DNA of 64,000 nucleotides from Sphingobacterium oryzagri (GTDB lineage: Bacteria; Bacteroidota; Bacteroidia; Sphingobacteriales; Sphingobacteriaceae), in the NCBI RefSeq assembly GCF_028736175.1, contig NZ_CP117880.1, positions 2,666,001 to 2,730,000 of the forward strand, read 5' to 3'. This document shows positions 9,728-18,329 of the stretch, piece after piece. Within the stretch, counting starts at the first letter, position 1. Each line of letters starts with the position of its first letter. Both the position numbers and the translations under genes were made by a program. The notes under the pieces were generated by a model. The model was given only the letters and a program-made list of their open reading frames with translations. It had not been told where the DNA came from and made no database searches.

Positions 9728-10441
9728 ATGACTACGATTTTCGCACTGCGTTTGTTTATAGGTCTTACAGGTCTTTGTGTAATCACGATGGGTTACGCTC
9801 ATGCGCAAAAAATGCTGGTCAAATTAGTCGGCTCTTTAAGAGAAGCAGCAGTCATAAATGCCTATATCCTTCCTGTTGACTATAATGAGTATGCCGTAAA
9901 GAAAGAGAAAGGTCTAGCTTATATGGAGGAAAGCAGCGACGTTGGTATTTCACCTGTACATTATCCTGATAAGACTATTCGCTTGGCAGCACCCGGTGCA
10001 GCTGTACCTACGATGCTGAGGCGTCCGAAAACGTCCATTGCCTTGGCAGGATTCGTCATCACTAAGCAGGCAGATAAGGCTGTATCAGGCATATGGGGAC
10101 TAAAAAAAATAGCCGCATTAAAAGTATACTACAAAGGAACAAACGAACGAAGACGCGACAAACCTGTTCCCGCTCAGGTACCAGAATACAGCGCTGACGC
10201 TTCCCTTCGTGTTTCCGTTCGCGACCGCCCGCTTATGAACAGGCCATATCCAGGCGTTAAAAATCAGCTTTATGAAAGTGTATTCGGAGCCAATAGCAAG
10301 CCATTAACGGATCACGGCAATAGGTTACTTGATCTCGTTCGTGAAAATCATAAACCGCAGATGTTTACCTATCAAGTACCCAAATCAGTTCCTGCCCTCG
10401 AAAAGGTATGGAAAAAAATACCGACAACCGATCACCCATAA
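9728..10441 (+). CDS. Secreted protein of unknown function
   Basis: This 237-residue protein starts at ATG 9728 with a signal peptide (FALRLFIGLTGLCVITMGYA, then HAQ), so export is likely. The mature part is basic and proline-rich, with no recognised domain or membrane helix. It contains segments such as LVGSLREAAVINAYILPVDY and a C-terminal VPKSVPALEKVWKKIP. It stands alone between a 1-kb gene-poor stretch and the 21-bp tandem repeat. I do not recognise its family. Confidence 0.55.
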   Translation: MTTIFALRLFIGLTGLCVITMGYAHAQKMLVKLVGSLREAAVINAYILPVDYNEYAVKKEKGLAYMEESSDVGISPVHYPDKTIRLAAPGAAVPTMLRRPKTSIALAGFVITKQADKAVSGIWGLKKIAALKVYYKGTNERRRDKPVPAQVPEYSADASLRVSVRDRPLMNRPYPGVKNQLYESVFGANSKPLTDHGNRLLDLVRENHKPQMFTYQVPKSVPALEKVWKKIPTTDHP

Positions 10442-10753
10442 ATCGAGTAAAATTGCGCTTCCAATAAGCTACGGTCTATCATAGATCAAGCTGCCTGCCC
10501 GAAAATTTCCGGCTTACGATAGTAAGCGTATAGAGATTCCAGCTGTTGGCGGTCAATACCGAATGCTGTGGTGCTACTAATATTATCACGATCCTTTCAT
10601 CAGACTGTTTACCAAAAATGGCCTACCCCTTACCGCACAAAATATAAAGCTAAAAACGTGAATTTATCAGGAAAAAATGCCGCTGAAACATGGTTTCGCT
10701 TGTTTTCGAAATAGCTAAACGTCCCCGGCCCCGGCCCCATCCCGATTCTTAGT

Positions 10754-11299
10754 CACTTGCCGGCAATAAAGGATCACTTGCTGACGATAAGTAATCACTT
10801 GCTGGCGATAAGTAATCACTTGCTGGCGACAAGTAATCACTTGCTGGCGATAAGTAATCACTTGCTGGCGATAAGCAATCACTTGCTGACAATAAGCAAT
10901 CACTTGCTGGCGATAAGTGATCACTTGCTGGCGATAAGTGATCACTTGCTGGCGATAAGTGATCACTTGCTGGCGATAAGTAATCACTTGCTGGCAATAA
11001 GTGATCACTTGCTGGCGATAAGTGATCACTTGCTGGCGATAAGTGATCACTTGCTGGCGATAAGTAATCACTTGCTGGCGATAAGTGATCACTTGCTAGC
11101 GATAAGTGATCACTTGCTGGCAATAAGTAATCACTTGCTGGCAATAAGTAATCACTTGCTGGCAATAAGCAATCACTTGCTGGCAATAAGTAATCACTTG
11201 CTGGCGATAAGTAATCACTTGCTGGCGATAAGTAATCACTTGTTGGCGATAAGTAATCACTTGCTGGCAATAAGTAATCACTTGCTGGCAATAGGCGGT
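10754..11299. repeat. 26-copy 21-bp tandem repeat (minisatellite)
   Basis: CACTTG occurs every 21 bases exactly, from 10754 to 11279, giving 26 units with no insertion or deletion. The consensus is CACTTGCTGGCGATAAGTRAT. Variation is limited to a few positions (GGCGAT or GGCAAT; AAGTAAT, AAGTGAT or AAGCAAT). Because 21 is a multiple of 3 and no stop falls in the unit, three reading frames stay open across the array, giving spurious heptad 'proteins' on both strands. Units ending in GTGAT create GTGATCAC palindromes at the junctions. There are no spacers, so this is not CRISPR. Confidence 0.95.
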
Positions 11300-11335
11300 A
11301 TCCCTCGAAGTGTGGGCGGCATCCCTCGAAGTGTG
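11294..11335. repeat. Two copies of a second 21-bp repeat at the array edge
   Basis: GGCGGTATCCCTCGAAGTGTG (11294-11314) is followed directly by a copy differing by one base (11315-11335). The unit is unrelated in sequence to the main array but has the same 21-bp length and abuts its right end. Confidence 0.85.
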
Positions 11336-11401
11336 TAAACTGGTTTTTAGTTTTTCAAGATCCTTTCTTCAAATATAAGGCAAAATTGGCGTTACACGCC
11401 A

Positions 11402-13048
11402 TTACGATATTCGCAGTACCATACCAATAGCATTACTTTCGGTATTTTCCGGAAGATGGACCTCCAGATAATCAGCATGTTGCACAAAACTTAATGGGTC
11501 CGTACTGCCCAACAGTTGAATATTCGCTATTTGTTGTCTTTGGTATCGCTTTGCGCTCGCTTTTCCCAGCGATTTAATGATGATCGTCTTCTGATTGGGA
11601 ACGCCCAGCACCGTTGCAAACAGAACGCTGCCTTTTGTGGTAAATCGGATGTCCTGCGCCGTAAATGGTTTGCCCTTGCCTTCGTTAAATCCTTGCGCCT
11701 CTAATGCTGGCGCTTCTTCCTGCGCCGGACCTTCGCCAAAGATAAACCAAGGTCTGGTGCCGATAATCGCTTCCGCATTAATCTGCATCCAATCGGCAAT
11801 GCCTTCAACGACCTTGCGCGCTTTATCGTCTAACGAGCCATCACCACGTAATGGAACGCTGAGCAACAGGTTGCCATTTTTGCTAACGACATCGACCAGC
11901 ATATGAATAACTGTCTTTGCCGATTTATAATGATCATTATCATAAATTCTTCGGTCGTAGTGCCAGGCTCCGATACAAGTACAGGTTTGCCAAGGCTCAG
12001 GCTCAATTCGATTACTTTGCCCGCGCTCGATATCCCAAACCATACATTTTCGTTGTTGTTCATTCAGGATTTTACCGTTTATCACGGCGGTCAATTCGCC
12101 CTTATTCCACTTTTGATTTTCATTGTAATAATGCGCTGCTATCTCTAAGCCTACATCACTTATTGGCCAAAGCGGAAGCGCAGTATCATCAAAATACACG
12201 ATATCCGGTCGATAATTATCAATCAGCTCGATAGTACGCGCTTTAAAATTGTCACAATATGCTGGTGTAGGCACGTTAACACCCGACTGGACATCCCAGT
12301 GCCACTGTTTGTGAATGCTGTGCCCGTCTTCACTATCTTTACTTAGTGGATGATTTTGCGCATACAGTTCCTGTGGATCTAAGCCTTGCCACCATTGCCC
12401 GTTTCCATCAGCTTTTTGCTGCCTACCATCATACGGAACGCCTTTTAGCGGACCATTTTTATCAGATCGCTGTGCCGTTTCATACCAAGTCCACGCATGT
12501 GCCGCATGCACACTTACGCCAAAACGCAAACCGCGTTTTTTTGCGGCTCGCTCCCACCCACCTACAATATCTCGCTTCGGACCAACATGCATACTGTTCC
12601 AGGCGTGATGACTGCTGTTATACAAATCTAAATTATCATGATGGTTGGCCAGCGCCATAAAATATTGCGCACCCGTGCGCGCATACAAATCCATCAGCTT
12701 TTCCGCATCCCACTGCGTTGCTTTCCATTCGTTAATAACGTCTTTAAAACCAAACTTAGAAGGGTGTCCGTAAGTCGCTATGTGGTAATTATATTGATCA
12801 GAACCTTCTTCATACATGCCGCGAGCGTACCAATCGCCCCGTTCGGGCTGACACTGTGGCCCCCAATGTGCCCAAATCCCAAATTTTGCATCGCGAAACC
12901 AAGCCGGCACACGATATTGCTCCAACGAATCCCAGGTTGGGCGGAACGGCACTTTCGTCCAGTTTTTTCCCTGTCCGTGCGAAAATTTACTTAAATAAAG
13001 AGCAGGAATAGCTGTTCCCAACATCTTAATGGCTGTTCTCCTATCCAT
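11402..13048 (-). CDS. Alpha-L-fucosidase, glycoside hydrolase family 29
   Basis: This 548-residue enzyme is predicted to release terminal alpha-L-fucose from glycans. The N-terminus MDRRTAIKMLGTAIPALYLS resembles a twin-arginine signal, so export is likely. The GH29 barrel is clear: PAWFRDAKFGIWAHWGPQCQ, GAQYFMALANHHDNLDLYNS, and the nucleophile strand PDIVYFDDTALPLW, with the candidate catalytic Asp at about residue 287. A C-terminal beta-sandwich domain follows. The gene is divergent from an AraC-type regulator 371 bp away, which probably controls it. Fucose-bearing host or algal glycans are possible substrates; the exact linkage cannot be inferred. Confidence 0.92.
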   Translation of the reverse strand: MDRRTAIKMLGTAIPALYLSKFSHGQGKNWTKVPFRPTWDSLEQYRVPAWFRDAKFGIWAHWGPQCQPERGDWYARGMYEEGSDQYNYHIATYGHPSKFGFKDVINEWKATQWDAEKLMDLYARTGAQYFMALANHHDNLDLYNSSHHAWNSMHVGPKRDIVGGWERAAKKRGLRFGVSVHAAHAWTWYETAQRSDKNGPLKGVPYDGRQQKADGNGQWWQGLDPQELYAQNHPLSKDSEDGHSIHKQWHWDVQSGVNVPTPAYCDNFKARTIELIDNYRPDIVYFDDTALPLWPISDVGLEIAAHYYNENQKWNKGELTAVINGKILNEQQRKCMVWDIERGQSNRIEPEPWQTCTCIGAWHYDRRIYDNDHYKSAKTVIHMLVDVVSKNGNLLLSVPLRGDGSLDDKARKVVEGIADWMQINAEAIIGTRPWFIFGEGPAQEEAPALEAQGFNEGKGKPFTAQDIRFTTKGSVLFATVLGVPNQKTIIIKSLGKASAKRYQRQQIANIQLLGSTDPLSFVQHADYLEVHLPENTESNAIGMVLRIS

Positions 13049-13297
13049 AAAAGTTTTTTACTTGTACTATCCGTTGATTAGCCTTCCTTGCCGTATGGGT
13101 CAATCGAAGAATAACGCTTCGGTTTATATGTTAGCGATCATTATATAAACAAATGTACGTTTCATCCGGCATGTATAATGCCTACGTTATCGACAAACAC
13201 TTGCACTTTATCGACTTTTTATCGGTTAATCGTATCATTTGTGAAACAAAAAGAAGCCTACATTGCAAGATAAATTGGGCACAAATGGTCGTTACTC

Positions 13298-13327
13298 TTT
13301 GCAAACTAAATAATATAACTAACTTTA
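13298..13327 (+). promoter_or_regulatory. Candidate Bacteroidota promoter for the AraC regulator
   Basis: TTTG (13298-13301), an 18-nt spacer and TAACTTTA (13320-13327) fit the Bacteroidota TTTG/TAnnTTTG consensus with one mismatch. It would give a leader of about 85 nt before the regulator start. Confidence 0.4.
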
Positions 13328-13419
13328 CCTTTAGCGATATAACCGCGATATTGTTATTTTTTATTGATTTTATGGTTGATGGAAGCTACCGATATTAGCC
13401 AGTAGAGTATTTGCATAAG

Positions 13420-14301
13420 ATGAAGCACAACCTGGATTTTACCTTGTTACATATTGGTTACGCCGAGCATCGGGCAGATTGGAACTGGAAAAATATCAAC
13501 AGTCCGTTTGCCAGAATTCACCTAATATTACAGGGAAATGCTAAAATTGTGCGGGAGGACAAGACTGTCGAACTCAAAGAAAACCACTTTTACCTAACAC
13601 CTTCGCATACACGCCACGGGTATGAATGCAATTCTAATCTAAAACTATTTTATATACATATTTACGAGCGTCCTGATAAAATGCCCAGTGTTTTCGATCT
13701 TTTGCGTTTCCCTACGGAGATCGTTGCAGACCAGCTTACTACTAACCTGGTGGAGCGGCTTTATCAAATCAATCCCGGTCGTGAGCTTTCCTATTACGAT
13801 CCAAATGATTATGACAATGCTACGGAACTCAGCAGAAATATCGCATTACAGGGAAGCACACCCATAGCGCTGGAACTGGAAAGTCAAGCGATTATCAAGC
13901 AGATTTTTTCGCGCTTTTTTGCTTACGCCGAAGAGCTGACGCCTGCGGTAGACAGTCGGATGACCCGGGTATTGGAGTATATTCATATACATATCGATAC
14001 GGTGATACCGATGGCGAAGTTGGCAGAAATTTCCTGTTTGACAAAAGACCACATGATCAGGTCGTTCAAAAAACAGATGAATTGTACGCCGGGAAAGTAT
14101 ATAAACCGCAAAAAGATCGAAAAAGCTCAACTCAATTTGCTGGTTGAAGACTGCAGCGTGCAAGAGCTGGCTTACAAACTAGGATTTGATAATATTTTCT
14201 ACTTTAATCGTCTTTTTAAAAAGCTCACGGGTGAAAACCCAACGACCTATCGAAAGCGACTAAAATCAGTACAAAATAGATCTGAGCTTAATGTCGAGTA
14301 A
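13420..14301 (+). CDS. AraC-family transcriptional regulator
   Basis: This 293-residue protein has an N-terminal cupin-like sensing domain (about 1-130, with ENHFYLTPSHTRHGYECNSN) and a C-terminal AraC DNA-binding domain with two helix-turn-helix motifs (about 185-285). The second contains the family signature VQELAYKLGFDNIFYFNRLF. I chose the ATG at 13420 over the TTG at 13411. It is divergent from the GH29 fucosidase, a common arrangement for a sugar-responsive activator of a glycosidase gene. The effector is probably a carbohydrate; this is inference from position. Confidence 0.9.
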   Translation: MKHNLDFTLLHIGYAEHRADWNWKNINSPFARIHLILQGNAKIVREDKTVELKENHFYLTPSHTRHGYECNSNLKLFYIHIYERPDKMPSVFDLLRFPTEIVADQLTTNLVERLYQINPGRELSYYDPNDYDNATELSRNIALQGSTPIALELESQAIIKQIFSRFFAYAEELTPAVDSRMTRVLEYIHIHIDTVIPMAKLAEISCLTKDHMIRSFKKQMNCTPGKYINRKKIEKAQLNLLVEDCSVQELAYKLGFDNIFYFNRLFKKLTGENPTTYRKRLKSVQNRSELNVE

Positions 14302-14325
14302 AATTCTTCTGGTATATGTTGTCGT

Positions 14326-14541
14326 TTAGGCCACTTTTGAAATAAGCGAGAGCTGTCTATCTGTCCACGATAGCAGATCTTCCAACACCAATATTGAATC
14401 GTCGTCACCTAGCATCAGAATATAATCCCACAAGTCGATTTCAACCTTTTCGGGTTTGCCATTGGTTATCACCTGATAGCCGCTATTCATTAAGCCAAGC
14501 ACTGTTTTTCTAGTGAATATTTCCCCTGTCATAATTTTCAT
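14326..14541 (-). CDS. Small hypothetical protein
   Basis: This 71-residue frame starts with ATG at 14541 (a second ATG lies three codons in). It is acidic, with segments such as VEIDLWDYILMLGDDDSILV and LEDLLSWTDRQLSL, and has no signal peptide or known domain. Its stop is 24 bp from the convergent AraC gene stop. The composition looks protein-like, but I do not recognise a family. Confidence 0.45.
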   Translation of the reverse strand: MKIMTGEIFTRKTVLGLMNSGYQVITNGKPEKVEIDLWDYILMLGDDDSILVLEDLLSWTDRQLSLISKVA

Positions 14542-14720
14542 TTTTTAGATAACAATTATAACGGGGTTTTAGTTCGCAACGACAATCATGTTAACTTATT
14601 TTTTTTAAGATTGTAAAAGCGCATGTGTAAAGAATCGATGGAGCGTTTACACGGTCCGTTTTTGACTGTTGGGCTTTCTGCAAATTTATTTGAGTTATTT
14701 TGAAAAAAAAATCAAAAATA

Positions 14721-14752
14721 TTTGCATGCAATCGATTGATTGAATACTTTTA
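14721..14752 (+). promoter_or_regulatory. Candidate promoter of an unassigned transcript
   Basis: TTTG (14721-14724), a 20-nt spacer and TACTTTTA (14745-14752) match the Bacteroidota promoter consensus with one mismatch. It lies just before the hairpin-ended stretch at 14759-14897. Confidence 0.45.
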
Positions 14753-14758
14753 CAGTAT

Positions 14759-14897
14759 AAAAGTTTGTTGTGCTTATGAAATCTGCAACCAATATTCAGG
14801 CTTAAAAATCACGAATAGCTAGTAGTAAAGATTTCATTGCTTATGAAAATTTCTAGGGGAATGAACACTCTCTACAGGTTTGTAGGGAGTGTTTTTA
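14759..14897 (+). ncRNA. Candidate small RNA of about 140 nt
   Basis: A near-consensus promoter precedes this stretch and a clear hairpin plus T run ends it, yet it holds only tiny open frames (nine codons from 14776; another runs through the hairpin). That combination suggests an independent non-coding transcript. I recognise no Rfam-type fold, so this is inference from the signals alone. Confidence 0.35.
14864..14897 (+). terminator. Hairpin terminator
   Basis: AACACTCTCTACA (14864-14876) pairs with TGTAGGGAGTGTT (14881-14893), with one mismatch and a 4-nt loop, followed by a T-rich run. It has the form of an intrinsic terminator on the plus strand. Confidence 0.65.
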
Positions 14898-15290
14898 TTT
14901 TACACGCGATCTCGGACGGCGCTTAAAAGTTACGCACTTTGGAAAATAAACGTTTTATTTCTACGATCTGCTTAACGAAAAACTGTCTATTTTTAATAAG
15001 CGATCTGTCTGAACGCACCAATGGCGACTGCTTTCCCCCTATTCTAAAACAGCTACTTTCTCTCGAAGTCCGAAAGAAAACAAAAGCTTGCTGTGTCATG
15101 AAGAGAAACTTTCGCAACAACGCATGGTCATGCCGATTAGTATGGTGAGAAGCGATGCCGTTCTGCCAGATTTAAAAATTCCCGGACATGCTATGTGTTA
15201 TAAGCTTCAATTTACTCCCGAATAGATCACATTTTCTCTAAACGATTATATTTTATTATATTAGCCATTAAGAATGCTTAGACTCGAAAA
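14898..15290. other. Intergenic region with no supported gene
   Basis: Opposed short open frames of 65 and 69 codons overlap at about 14923-15148, but neither resembles a known protein. AT-rich sequence near 15245-15265 could hold a promoter for the downstream genes. Nothing else stands out. Confidence 0.45.
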
Positions 15291-15563
15291 ATGATTTTTA
15301 ATGGCACTATACCTTCTTGTTCAGCAAGTTGCTACTTTCTTCTTAAAATGATTGATGGTAGCGAAAAATGCAACAGATATTTTAGAAAATTGAATATTAA
15401 AGCTATTATTTCTACAGGAGAGCGTGTGGAGGGGGTACTTGCTATCCAAATTGTTTGCAACTTAACCAATACAGATAGTCCTAAGAGATTAACTTTCCAA
15501 AATATATTCGATCTAAAAATCGACAACTCCAAACATTTCCCGATTTGCAAAACTAAAATTTGA
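15291..15563 (+). CDS. Doubtful small ORF overlapping the next gene's start
   Basis: This 90-codon ATG frame ends in TGA at 15561-15563, overlapping the TTG start of the next gene (15560-15562) by three bases. Such a stop/start overlap can indicate translational coupling, which is the only support. It is cysteine- and lysine-rich with no recognised domain, and may be a chance frame. Confidence 0.25.
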   Translation: MIFNGTIPSCSASCYFLLKMIDGSEKCNRYFRKLNIKAIISTGERVEGVLAIQIVCNLTNTDSPKRLTFQNIFDLKIDNSKHFPICKTKI

Positions 15564-16162
15564 AATACATAAAAGCGATTATTTTATTGTTCTTATCAGG
15601 CATTACGCTGACGGTCAGTGCACAAAAACTAAAGATTGTATCTGGGGATGTTGCTTCGCTAAGCGGCCAGACCTCCCTCAACCTTAAAATGGACTACAGT
15701 GAAATGAAGTTTTACAAAGAAAATATAGACGAACAAACCTATCTCGACCGGAGGCAAAAAGAGATCAGCGCAAACAAAGGAGAAGAGGAAAGCAAATTAT
15801 GGTTGGATGATTGGAACTATTCCAAAACGGTGTCTTTCCCTAAGAAATTTATTGATTCCTGGAGCAAAAATTCTAAAATAGTACTCAAAGAAGACGGGGA
15901 TTTTCCCTATACGCTTGTCGTGAAAACTGTTTGGATTTATCCAGGATGGTTTGCTGCTGTTATGAATCAGCCTGCAAAACTGACTACCGCTCTAAAAATA
16001 GTCGAAACAGCAAATCCGTCTCAGGTAGTTTTAGAAATCAAAAGCACGAAAGCTCCTGGTGATGTTAGTTTTGTTGGAGTTCCGAACAACAACGACCGTA
16101 TGGCTGAGGGTTATGCAAAGACGGCGAAAACTGTGGCCAAAATGATCAGTAAAAAATTATAA
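15560..16162 (+). CDS. Secreted conserved hypothetical protein with a TTG start
   Basis: This 200-residue protein begins KYIKAIILLFLSGITLTVSA then QK, a clear signal peptide, so TTG at 15560 is the natural start even though no ATG is available. The mature part includes LKMDYSEMKFYKENIDEQTY and an alternating beta-rich core with VKTVWIYPGWFAAVMNQPAK, then a C-terminal helix ending AKTVAKMISKKL. It resembles Bacteroidota secreted hypothetical proteins, but I cannot name a domain. It lies 32 bp before a C45-type hydrolase lipoprotein and is probably co-transcribed with it. Confidence 0.65.
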   Translation: MKYIKAIILLFLSGITLTVSAQKLKIVSGDVASLSGQTSLNLKMDYSEMKFYKENIDEQTYLDRRQKEISANKGEEESKLWLDDWNYSKTVSFPKKFIDSWSKNSKIVLKEDGDFPYTLVVKTVWIYPGWFAAVMNQPAKLTTALKIVETANPSQVVLEIKSTKAPGDVSFVGVPNNNDRMAEGYAKTAKTVAKMISKKL

Positions 16163-16194
16163 GTGGATTAGTGAAACTAGCTCCAACTAATTCC

Positions 16195-17919
16195 ATGAAA
16201 AGAGTTTTTCTTTATTGGTTACTGATTTTGTTCCTCTGCATTTCTTGCGGAGTGTCCAGGTCGGTTCGTCATACGCCAAATCTCGATAACTATTCGACAA
16301 ATCCTCCAGAAGTTGTTCGAATAGATGATTCAACTTTTTATGCAGACAAGGCTTTTGTGACAAAAAACCAGCAACAGCAATGGGAGCTCTATTTGGAAGG
16401 CGATCCGCTCCAATTGGGATATCAACATGGAGGACTGATGCAGTCCCTTGTGCAACAGCAGGAAAAGTACTTTTTTTCGAGAGTTGCCGATTTTGTCCCT
16501 TCACGTTTCAAGCAAAAGATGTTGAGCGGCTTTTTGAAATGGTATAACCGAAAAATGTATCTACACGTAAGTAACGATTATCAGGCCGAGATTTACGGAC
16601 TTTCCCATTACTCTTCTGATAAATACGATGATGTTGCGCCCAGATTTCTGCGCAATATGTATCTCCACGGCGCTCACGACATCGGGCATGCCCTTCAGGA
16701 TATGATGATGGTGGGCTGTTCATCGCTAGCCGTGTGGGACGAGAATTCCGAAGATGGAAGCCTCCTGATAGGCCGTAATTTCGATTTTTATGTTAGCGAT
16801 GATTTTGCTGAAAACAAAGTCGTTCAATTCGTGCGCCCCAGCAAGGGTATCCCCTATGTGTCGATCTCGTGGCCGGGGATGACCGGAGTGGTCTCAGGAA
16901 TGAACTACGATGGCCTTACGGTGACGATAAACGCCGCGAAATCTAAGATTCCACTTGCCGCAAAAACGCCCATTTCACTTTTGACAAAAGAAATTCTTCA
17001 ATTTTCCACCACGATAGAAGAAGCCATTACGATAGCGAAGAAACGTCAGGTGTTCGTTTCCGAATCCATTATAATCGGAAGTGCTAAGGATCGAAGGGCT
17101 ATCATCATTGAGGTTGCTCCTGCTAATTTTGGGGTTTATGAGGTCCCCAATTCAACGCATTTGATCTGCACAAATCATTTCCAATCGCAGGTGTATCAGC
17201 AAGAGTCCCGAAACCTGAGCCAGATTCGTGAAGGAGTTTCCTCATATCGCTATGAAAAGTTACAAGAGCTGCTGCAGCAGGAGAAAAAGCTGAATACGAA
17301 AGAAATGGCTGATATCCTTCGGAATAGAGAAGGCTTAAACGCGAGATCTATCGGATATGGAAACGAAAAAGCGCTAAATCAGCTATTGGCGCACCATTCG
17401 GTTATATTTTCTCCCGAACAAAAAAAGATATGGGTTTCTTCGAAGCCTTATCAATTGGGCGAAATGGTTTGCTATGACCTCAACGACATTTTTGGCGCAC
17501 AGCCAAAGCCAGGCAAACTATCAACACCAGCGTTCAATATCCCTCGCAGTCCTTTCGCCGATTCCGAAGAGTTTTTGAATTATGAGAGGTTTAAGAAAGT
17601 ATCCCTGACGATCGATTCTGCCATTCGAAACAAAACAACTCTTGATGAGGCTTTGCTCCAAAACTTTATCAATCTGAACCCTGATTTTTGGTTAAGTTAT
17701 TTCAAGGTAGGACAGTATTTTTTTACCCAAAAGAACTATTCGGAAGCCGAAGTTTACTTTGGAAGAGCGACTCAACGAGAGATCACGAGGGTTTCCGATC
17801 GGAATAACACCGAAAGCTATCTTCGAAAAACAAGAAGAAGAAATCGCGGGTTCGAAAAGCAGGCGACCAGGGATCATTCGGATTCCGTTCACGTAAAAAG
17901 TCTAAAAAAACTACCGTAA
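16195..17919 (+). CDS. C45-type Ntn-hydrolase lipoprotein (acyl-transferase/peptidase family)
   Basis: This 574-residue protein starts at ATG 16195 with a lipoprotein signal (FLYWLLILFLCISC). It resembles the acyl-CoA:6-aminopenicillanate acyltransferase (C45) family: DPLQLGYQHGGLMQSL near the N-terminus, a candidate nucleophile in MVGCSSLAVWDENSEDG (Cys175), then LLIGRNFDFYV and a GMTGVVSGMNYDGLTVTINA strand pair. In this family the catalytic Cys becomes N-terminal after autocleavage of the pro-segment, so residues before Cys175 may be released or stay associated. Known members act on amide bonds of acyl amino acids or beta-lactams; the substrate here is unknown. A TPR-like helical C-terminus begins near residue 490. 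Confidence 0.8.
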   Translation: MKRVFLYWLLILFLCISCGVSRSVRHTPNLDNYSTNPPEVVRIDDSTFYADKAFVTKNQQQQWELYLEGDPLQLGYQHGGLMQSLVQQQEKYFFSRVADFVPSRFKQKMLSGFLKWYNRKMYLHVSNDYQAEIYGLSHYSSDKYDDVAPRFLRNMYLHGAHDIGHALQDMMMVGCSSLAVWDENSEDGSLLIGRNFDFYVSDDFAENKVVQFVRPSKGIPYVSISWPGMTGVVSGMNYDGLTVTINAAKSKIPLAAKTPISLLTKEILQFSTTIEEAITIAKKRQVFVSESIIIGSAKDRRAIIIEVAPANFGVYEVPNSTHLICTNHFQSQVYQQESRNLSQIREGVSSYRYEKLQELLQQEKKLNTKEMADILRNREGLNARSIGYGNEKALNQLLAHHSVIFSPEQKKIWVSSKPYQLGEMVCYDLNDIFGAQPKPGKLSTPAFNIPRSPFADSEEFLNYERFKKVSLTIDSAIRNKTTLDEALLQNFINLNPDFWLSYFKVGQYFFTQKNYSEAEVYFGRATQREITRVSDRNNTESYLRKTRRRNRGFEKQATRDHSDSVHVKSLKKLP

Positions 17920-18329
17920 AAAGAATAGATGAGCAAGCATGATGAGGGTAGTGATGTGATGGCTTCGCTGTTTATGCAAAAGCCCGCAAAGCAATGACGT
18001 GACCCCTCATTTCACTTTAAATGCGCAAAGCGAGAACTTCTATTTTAGCCAAGTGTCTGTTCACTTTTTCAAACAGATAATACAACTATACATCAAATCA
18101 TGTAGGTAGGAAACTGAATATAACACAGCCATTCACCATAAACAACCAAAGCGAGAACGACAACGGGAGCAAAGAGCATGTGTGCAGACTTCAGTTGTCC
18201 TGAGAAGTGGGAAAATTGGTCATTTCTAGAGGGCCCTATTATTGTACTTTTAAATCGCACGTCGATTTATTATCCTCTCGTTAAAGAGAGCCAACGAGAT
18301 GTGTATGGCGACAGCACCTTTGAGCAGTT
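17920..18329. other. Intergenic region between convergent genes
   Basis: These 410 bp lie between two convergent lipoprotein genes. The only pattern noted is the phrase AAAGCGAGAAC occurring twice, near 18026 and 18147. No supported gene or clear terminator was found. Confidence 0.45.

Noticed and set aside
10754..11299. Open frames in the tandem repeat that would encode heptad-repeat proteins on both strands
   Set aside because: The frames stay open only because the 21-bp unit has no stop in them. There is no credible ATG start or ribosome-binding site, and three frames on two strands are equally open.
10754..11335. CRISPR array
   Set aside because: Units are directly tandem with no unique spacers, and no cas gene is in the window.
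13153..13398. 81-codon frame upstream of the AraC gene
   Set aside because: Overlaps the probable promoter of the AraC gene and has low-complexity, non-conserved-looking sequence.
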